Source of the DNA: Astropecten irregularis
Taxonomy: Eukaryota; Echinodermata; Asteroidea; Paxillosida; Astropectinidae
Direction: 5' to 3'
DNA length: 64,000 bases
Assembly: GCA_963971285.1 (NCBI GenBank)
Contig: OZ020255.1
Span: 19,747,046-19,811,045, forward strand
Shown piece after piece: positions 61,401 to 64,000 of this stretch. The position numbers and the translations under genes were made by a program. The notes under the pieces were generated by a model. That model saw only the letters and a program-made list of their open reading frames with translations. It had not been told where the DNA came from and made no database searches. Positions within the stretch are counted from its first letter, which is position 1, and every line of letters starts with the position of its first letter.

Positions 61401-62445
61401 TCTAGAACTGTGTAAAATGCAAGGTATTTTTGCGCACTCTCCTCTTTCTCACTCATAATAATATGGTCTAACGGTAGAAGAAGAATCGAGTCAACGTTTC
61501 GTTAAGAAGGTTCTTATCATCTTCAAGGGAAAGGATCGCATTGTGATTGTGCGTAATGGACTAGATGTCCAGAATAATGGAATGGATTTCTAATTCCGAC
61601 CCAATCAACGTTTTCCAAAGCATTCGAGATATACTTCTCAAAAAACCAAAATATACCTTTGATAATTGATAAAGAGTAAACTCCTTAAGTAAAAACAACC
61701 AAAATCAAACAAAGCAAACAAATAATCCCTCCAGGCTGATTCAGTAGGAATTTAAGTAGTTATCAAGACAATCAATACATTTTGCGGATCTCTTATTGAT
61801 TTCTCAAGTTTATTTGATTACAATATCCTGCTTCGATTTTGGATAAGGATAAAGGATATATATTCATACTAACAGCTAAGAAGATGAATGGTGTAGGGTA
61901 CATGTCTATATGCCTGGATATCACATTAAGGGGACCCCTAGCAAAATACATCAACCTTACTCAACTCAAGACCAACAAGTCATGGGTGCTTGCAGGGGGA
62001 AAGGAAAAGGACGCAAATTCAACTTTATAAATTGTTTCATCAAAGCAGAGCAATGGAAGTAAAAAGTGAGTGCTTCAAGTGTCAATCGACGCCACATTTA
62101 TATCTTACCATTTGACGGTGCATCGAAGTCCAGAGCTGGCTCTAAAGACCCACGGACTAGGCATTGAGTGAACTCATCCGATGCATCAATGTTATGATTC
62201 TGCATTGTCAAGTTGATTAAGTACTCCAACATGCTAGCATTGAACAGCTGATGCGTGAAGTTAGGCTGGCTGTACGGAACCTCAGCGGTGGCGTTGGGTC
62301 TGGCCAAGAATGTGTACGACATGTTGGTCAATTCTGTCAGCGGCGGGACGGCAGTGGAATGGTTGAACTGGGCGGCGGTGGGCTCGGTGGTGTTCTCGGC
62401 TTGGACGTAGGTCGCGGACACCTCAACTAGCAGGATGGTCAACAC
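48516..62445 (-). CDS. CRF/DH44-type class B G-protein-coupled receptor gene, ten exons, 5' end missing
   Basis: Ten exons join with matching phases and GT-AG borders: 62445-62109, 59274-59161, 56951-56863, 56390-56287, 56105-55982, 53603-53450, 51960-51897, 51129-50980, 50362-50170, 49472-48516 (2286 nt, 761 codons plus TGA). Seen: a glycan-rich N-terminus; an extracellular hormone-receptor domain with six cysteines (residues 95, 116, 125, 138, 157, 174 from the first visible codon); seven hydrophobic segments; the TM3 cysteine 259 and the CW motif at 330 that form the usual disulfide; TM2 motif CVRNYIHWNL; TM3 motif TNFFWMFVEG; TM6 motif LLPLLGITYLLF; TM7 motif MQGFFVAVIY; then a basic helix-8 stretch. 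These match corticotropin-releasing factor receptors, which bind CRF/urocortin or DH44 peptides and mainly couple to Gs at the plasma membrane. Another class B subfamily (PDF or calcitonin type) is less likely. The tail of about 318 residues is far longer than the roughly 50 in vertebrate CRF receptors. The start codon was not identified. Confidence 0.88.
50170..50362 (-). CDS. Receptor exon I: sixth and seventh membrane segments
   Basis: Acceptor TATAACAG|GA, donor CAAGAG|GTAACT. It codes for KGTLFLLPLLGITYLLF (TM6), a short third extracellular loop and MQGFFVAVIYVLLNQE (TM7). All are hallmarks of class B receptors and nearest to the CRF type. Confidence 0.93.
50559..50648 (+). repeat. Dispersed repeat of about 86 bp, copy 2, in a receptor intron
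   Basis: It is the partner of 46595-46680 and lies between receptor exons H and I. The high similarity suggests a recent copy or a common family. Confidence 0.75.
50721..50892. mobile_element. MITE with GGGCGATTCCAAATAGTG ends, in a receptor intron
   Basis: The left end GGGCGATTCCAAATAGTGCG and the right end CACACTATTTGGAATCGCC are inverted repeats of about 25 bp with few mismatches. It is 172 bp, non-coding, and lies between receptor exons H and I. Confidence 0.72.
50980..51129 (-). CDS. Receptor exon H: second extracellular loop, fifth membrane segment, third intracellular loop
   Basis: Acceptor TTGTTCAG|CTG, donor TATCG|GTAAGA. It holds the conserved CW of the second extracellular loop (cysteine 330), a hydrophobic TM5 and the G-protein contact loop ending TKLRSSHSLETQQYR, very close to TKLRASTTSETIQYR of CRF receptors. 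A TTAA-type MITE lies 51 bp before the acceptor. Confidence 0.92.
51181..51551 (-). mobile_element. MITE of the TTAA family, copy 5, inside a receptor intron
   Basis: It is in reverse orientation, with TTAA at 51181-51184 and 51548-51551 and the full set of inner blocks. It lies between receptor exons G and H, and its near border is 51 bp before the exon H acceptor. Confidence 0.85.
51897..51960 (-). CDS. Receptor exon G: fourth membrane segment
   Basis: Acceptor TCTCGCAG|CT, donor GATGA|GTAAGT. It is only 64 nt and codes for VPVPFVIAYCIVKKLNSHED, which fits the VPFPIIVAWAIGKL region of CRF receptors. Phases fit on both sides. It is too short to stand out as an open frame. Confidence 0.85.
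53237..53384. mobile_element. Palindromic MITE with GATTTCACAAA ends, in a receptor intron
   Basis: It runs from GGCTGGATTTCACAAAGCAC to TGTTTTGTGAAATCGGCCC. The inner blocks AAGATTAATCTTACGATG and TTAAGATCAATCTTAG are inverted copies. The ends are like those of the GGGGTCGATTTCAC elements, but the inside differs, so it is a related family. It lies between receptor exons F and G. Confidence 0.65.
53450..53603 (-). CDS. Receptor exon F: third membrane segment and start of the fourth
   Basis: Acceptor TTTTTGCAG|TGG, donor GGCTGGG|GTGAGT. It contains WLCRLV (TM3 disulfide cysteine 259) and TNFFWMFVEGVYLYT, a strong class B marker, then a basic second loop and IFGWG opening TM4. One residue is inserted between the Trp and Cys compared with the WCRLV form of vertebrate CRF receptors. 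Confidence 0.92.
55982..56105 (-). CDS. Receptor exon E: first intracellular loop and second membrane segment
   Basis: Acceptor TTGACAG|GAG, donor CTACTC|GTACGT. The peptide begins RSLRCVRNYIHWNL, almost the same as the RSIRCLRN-IHWNL block of CRF receptors at the start of TM2. It ends in phase 0. Confidence 0.9.
56287..56390 (-). CDS. Receptor exon D: first membrane segment
   Basis: Acceptor TTGATAG|GAC, donor TTCAG|GTAAAC. It codes for a hydrophobic stretch of about 28 residues from residue 187 (TM1). It ends two bases into an arginine codon, finished by the next exon. Confidence 0.85.
56863..56951 (-). CDS. Receptor exon C: second half of the hormone-binding domain
   Basis: Acceptor CATGCAG|TT, donor CCG|GTATGA. 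It carries cysteines 157 and 174 and the motif NGTW that closes the hormone-binding fold. Sequons at residues 152, 160, 167 and 170. The exon ends exactly between codons, as the next exon needs. Confidence 0.86.
58143..58975 (+). mobile_element. 5'-truncated L2/CR1-like non-LTR retrotransposon, 3' end
   Basis: The frame 58146-58679 codes for the end of a reverse-transcriptase polyprotein, with the familiar blocks HAFVTSRLDYCNSLFYG, LQHIQNVAARIV and ELHWLPVEGRVEFKI. A frameshift near 58632 breaks the end: the natural continuation (a VWKRLPGKLRN block, then FKSTLKTFLF and a stop near 58734) is in the next frame. After it come an AT-rich 3' region, a segment with AAGCGCTATAAAAAATAAA near 58924-58942 and a short ATT-type microsatellite, the usual L2-like 3' tail. 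It lies in the intron between receptor exons B and C, antisense to that gene. It is a dead, truncated copy. Confidence 0.85.
59161..59274 (-). CDS. Receptor exon B: first half of the hormone-binding domain
   Basis: Acceptor CCAAAG|GA, donor TCTT|GTAAGT. It codes for 37 full codons with cysteines 116, 125 and 138 and the motif CWPASPPG, the class B hormone-receptor (HRM) signature, followed by ELNDIKYDTS, which resembles CRF/DH44 receptors at this place. One extra sequon (N135). The phase is one base in and two bases out, matching both neighbours. Confidence 0.88.
59781..60140 (+). repeat. Diverged two-unit tandem repeat
   Basis: AAAATGATCACTGG-TTTTT begins two units about 209 bp apart (59784 and 59994). 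Each is followed by TATATGA, AATTTTTTCAT or AATTTTCAT, a CCCCCAG block, TTCT-AAGATAC and an AAAA..GGCCATTTTT or TTGCTGTTTT block. It lies in a receptor intron. Confidence 0.45.
60402..60647. mobile_element. MITE with hexamer-repeat ends, copy 2, in a receptor intron
   Basis: It runs from GGGCCTTTCGAAACGGAGGC to GCCTCCGTTTCGATAACGCC. Next to the left end are three GGCTTA units, then GGCTCA units. The centre is the reverse of the 28.8 kb copy. It lies between receptor exons A and B. Confidence 0.78.
62109..62445 (-). CDS. Receptor exon A: end of signal peptide and glycosylated N-terminal segment
   Basis: Acceptor is the AACAG just before GTG at 62445; donor is ATG|GTAAGA at 62109/62108. The exon ends one base into a codon, which agrees with the next exon. 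It starts with a hydrophobic run (VLTILLVEVSATYVQA), probably the later part of a signal peptide. It has seven N-X-S/T sequons (residues 18, 28, 41, 51, 62, 69, 78) and the first cysteine of the hormone domain (residue 95). No in-frame ATG lies upstream before a stop codon (TGA eight codons before the splice site region), so the start must come from another exon. Confidence 0.82.
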
Positions 62446-64000
62446 CTGTTCATAAAGGATCCAAGACAAAACTGACAGTCAGTCCTGAGATTGTAAGACC
62501 AGTGACCGATCGGTTAGACAAGCAATGACCGGCAGCTCCAAGACAATTTAGTTACAGAGCGAGCCATCTGCCTAGGGAGGACTAGTAACTGACCGCTCCA
62601 TGGGAAAGAAAAGAAATACTGCCCGGTCAATGCTGACATAAAACCATCCAGGCACAACTCAATGACACGGTACAGGGTAAAGAAGTACTCGCAAAATCGC
62701 TGCATAAATGATTACATTATAAAGACAGGGGCGGGAAACACACCTTCTGCTGGCAAATATTGCGTCAACAGGACGTATACGCATGCGCCAAACCACACGT
62801 GTTCTTTTTAATAGCCAAGTCGTTTGCACACGAGTTCTGTCGCATTGCACTGCAAATATTATAGTCGGCGCCGGTAAAAGAACTCTCTTATTCAACCTCG
62901 CAGCTATCACATTTACCAAACCAAGACTACATGCACCGGGAGAGCTATCAATGCAACGATAGTTATATTTTATGCCCATAATGTTTCCCAGAACAAAGAA
63001 AGCGAACTCTAAAAAGCTGCATTTTGCATGGCTAGTTAAGAAATACAGTCCGAGTCGCCTAGCCGCTAAGCCAAGAGCACCAGTACCGTCCAAGCTTCCC
63101 TAAGCCCGGTACTATAATGTGGCCCATGTACGTATAACTTCACAGAAGTGCCCATCGAAATAAAGTCCAAAGAGTAAAAAACAGACTCATAAAACCAACA
63201 CTGCTCATAATTTTCAGCGTGAACAAAAAAGGAAAAACCACGACTTTTCATAACTACGTCTGTTCGAACATAACCAAAAAAGCGTACAAAATGCCATTGC
63301 ATTTGCAAATTGTTATGCTCATACAGGGGACTGTTCTTGCCTTATTTGATTATGACCAGTTAATTGAGGTTTTAACGGCGCCATGCCATACAGTTTCAAT
63401 CCATCACTATACAGTCCTCTTCTGGGGGGCTGGTGACCACTCACGGGGCTTGGAATTATACTGGCGTTTTCACAGTCATCAATCTTACTTAAGGAAGCTA
63501 GTGGGAGACGTTGATGCCCTCACCGGCGGCCCCGGGCGAGCCAGGCAGAGGATACGACCATCGGACCGCAGTTTAAGACACAAGGACTAAATCCAAGCAT
63601 TCAAGGGAAAAAGTGACATAACTTCATCAAAATAATACTCCCCCTCCCTTCATGCTTTATAAGACACCCTGGAAACCTCTCGCTCACTTCCGGAGAACTG
63701 GTGAAACCTGAGGAAGGATTTCTGTCCAGTGTTTCCAGTTCTTTCATGCGTTCGTCCCTGATTGATGCCATCCTATCTTCCACAAACACCCTGCGGAGGA
63801 ACAGACCCAAACGACAGGGGACGGAAGAGCGCGCAGGTGGTAAGGTAGCGACTTCCCCCTTGGAGCATTGCAGCGATTTGCAACCACAGGGCGTTGCGGG
63901 TGATAAATTCACGTCTATGGTAGATAGCACAAGTATTGGATGAAGGCTGTGCGGTGTGAGTGGATATCGCCTCGTTCAACAAAGCTCGGGGCTACTACTT
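62446..64000. other. Region upstream of the first recognised receptor exon
   Basis: It should hold the rest of the first intron and perhaps the first exon or promoter of the receptor. Apart from the weak exon candidate at 63688-63771 I see no clear coding block, CpG-rich promoter or repeat. Confidence 0.4.
63688..63771 (-). CDS. Weak candidate for an upstream receptor exon
   Basis: An ATG at 63771 opens 28 codons (MASIRDERMKELETLDRN...) that end exactly at a donor-like CCGGAA|GTGAGC in phase 0, the phase needed to join exon A at 62445. The peptide is hydrophilic, so the joined product would have a poor signal peptide. The frame is also open further upstream to 63930. It may be chance; a first exon beyond the window end is equally possible. 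Confidence 0.18.

Noticed and set aside
1..64000. CRISPR arrays, bacterial operons, integrases or phage genes
   Set aside because: No regular spacer arrays or ribosome-binding-site-led gene runs; introns and eukaryotic retroelements show animal nuclear DNA.

Overview
The window reads as a piece of an animal nuclear genome. It is AT-rich and mostly non-coding, full of short inverted-repeat elements and non-LTR retrotransposon ends, and its one convincing gene is split into small exons with GT-AG borders. The gene is a secretin-family (class B) receptor closest to the corticotropin-releasing factor / diuretic hormone 44 receptors, so the source is a bilaterian. The repeat style (GAGGGCGC-type words, palindromic MITEs, L2/CR1-like tails) suggests a marine invertebrate, perhaps a deuterostome, but this is only an inference.

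Layout. From 1 to about 48.5 kb I find no supportable protein-coding gene; open frames there are short and look like chance. This region holds: a MITE-like family with TTAA target sites (3.9, 16.8, 37.1, 41.0 and 41.5 kb, plus one in the receptor gene at 51.2 kb); a palindromic family with GGGGTCGATTTCAC ends (2.8, 16.2, 17.2 kb; a related element at 53.2 kb); an element with hexamer-repeat ends (28.8 and 60.4 kb, a cousin at 33.7 kb); a 27-bp inverted repeat (14.8 kb, relative at 25.7 kb); a 23-bp inverted repeat bounding 7.38-7.77 kb; a long hairpin at 31.1-31.4 kb; a tandem-like block with eight TGACGTCA octamers at 31.6-32.2 kb; and remnants of non-LTR retrotransposons at 11.1-11.6 kb (minus) and 28.0-28.65 kb (plus).

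From 62.4 down to 48.5 kb lies the receptor gene on the minus strand. I could join ten coding exons whose reading phases agree at every junction. They give 761 residues: an N-glycan-rich leader segment, a six-cysteine hormone-binding domain, seven membrane segments and an unusually long cytoplasmic tail of about 318 residues ending in a PDZ-type motif. The first exon, with the start codon and the beginning of the signal peptide, was not found with confidence. Introns carry several of the repeats, including an L2-like retrotransposon 3' end at 58.1-58.97 kb on the opposite strand.

I did not find a clearly new multi-gene system. The points most worth a second look are the receptor's long tail with its RVTF and C-terminal TPV motifs, the MITE lying 51 bp from a splice acceptor, the octamer cluster, the long hairpin, and scattered hammerhead-like cores.
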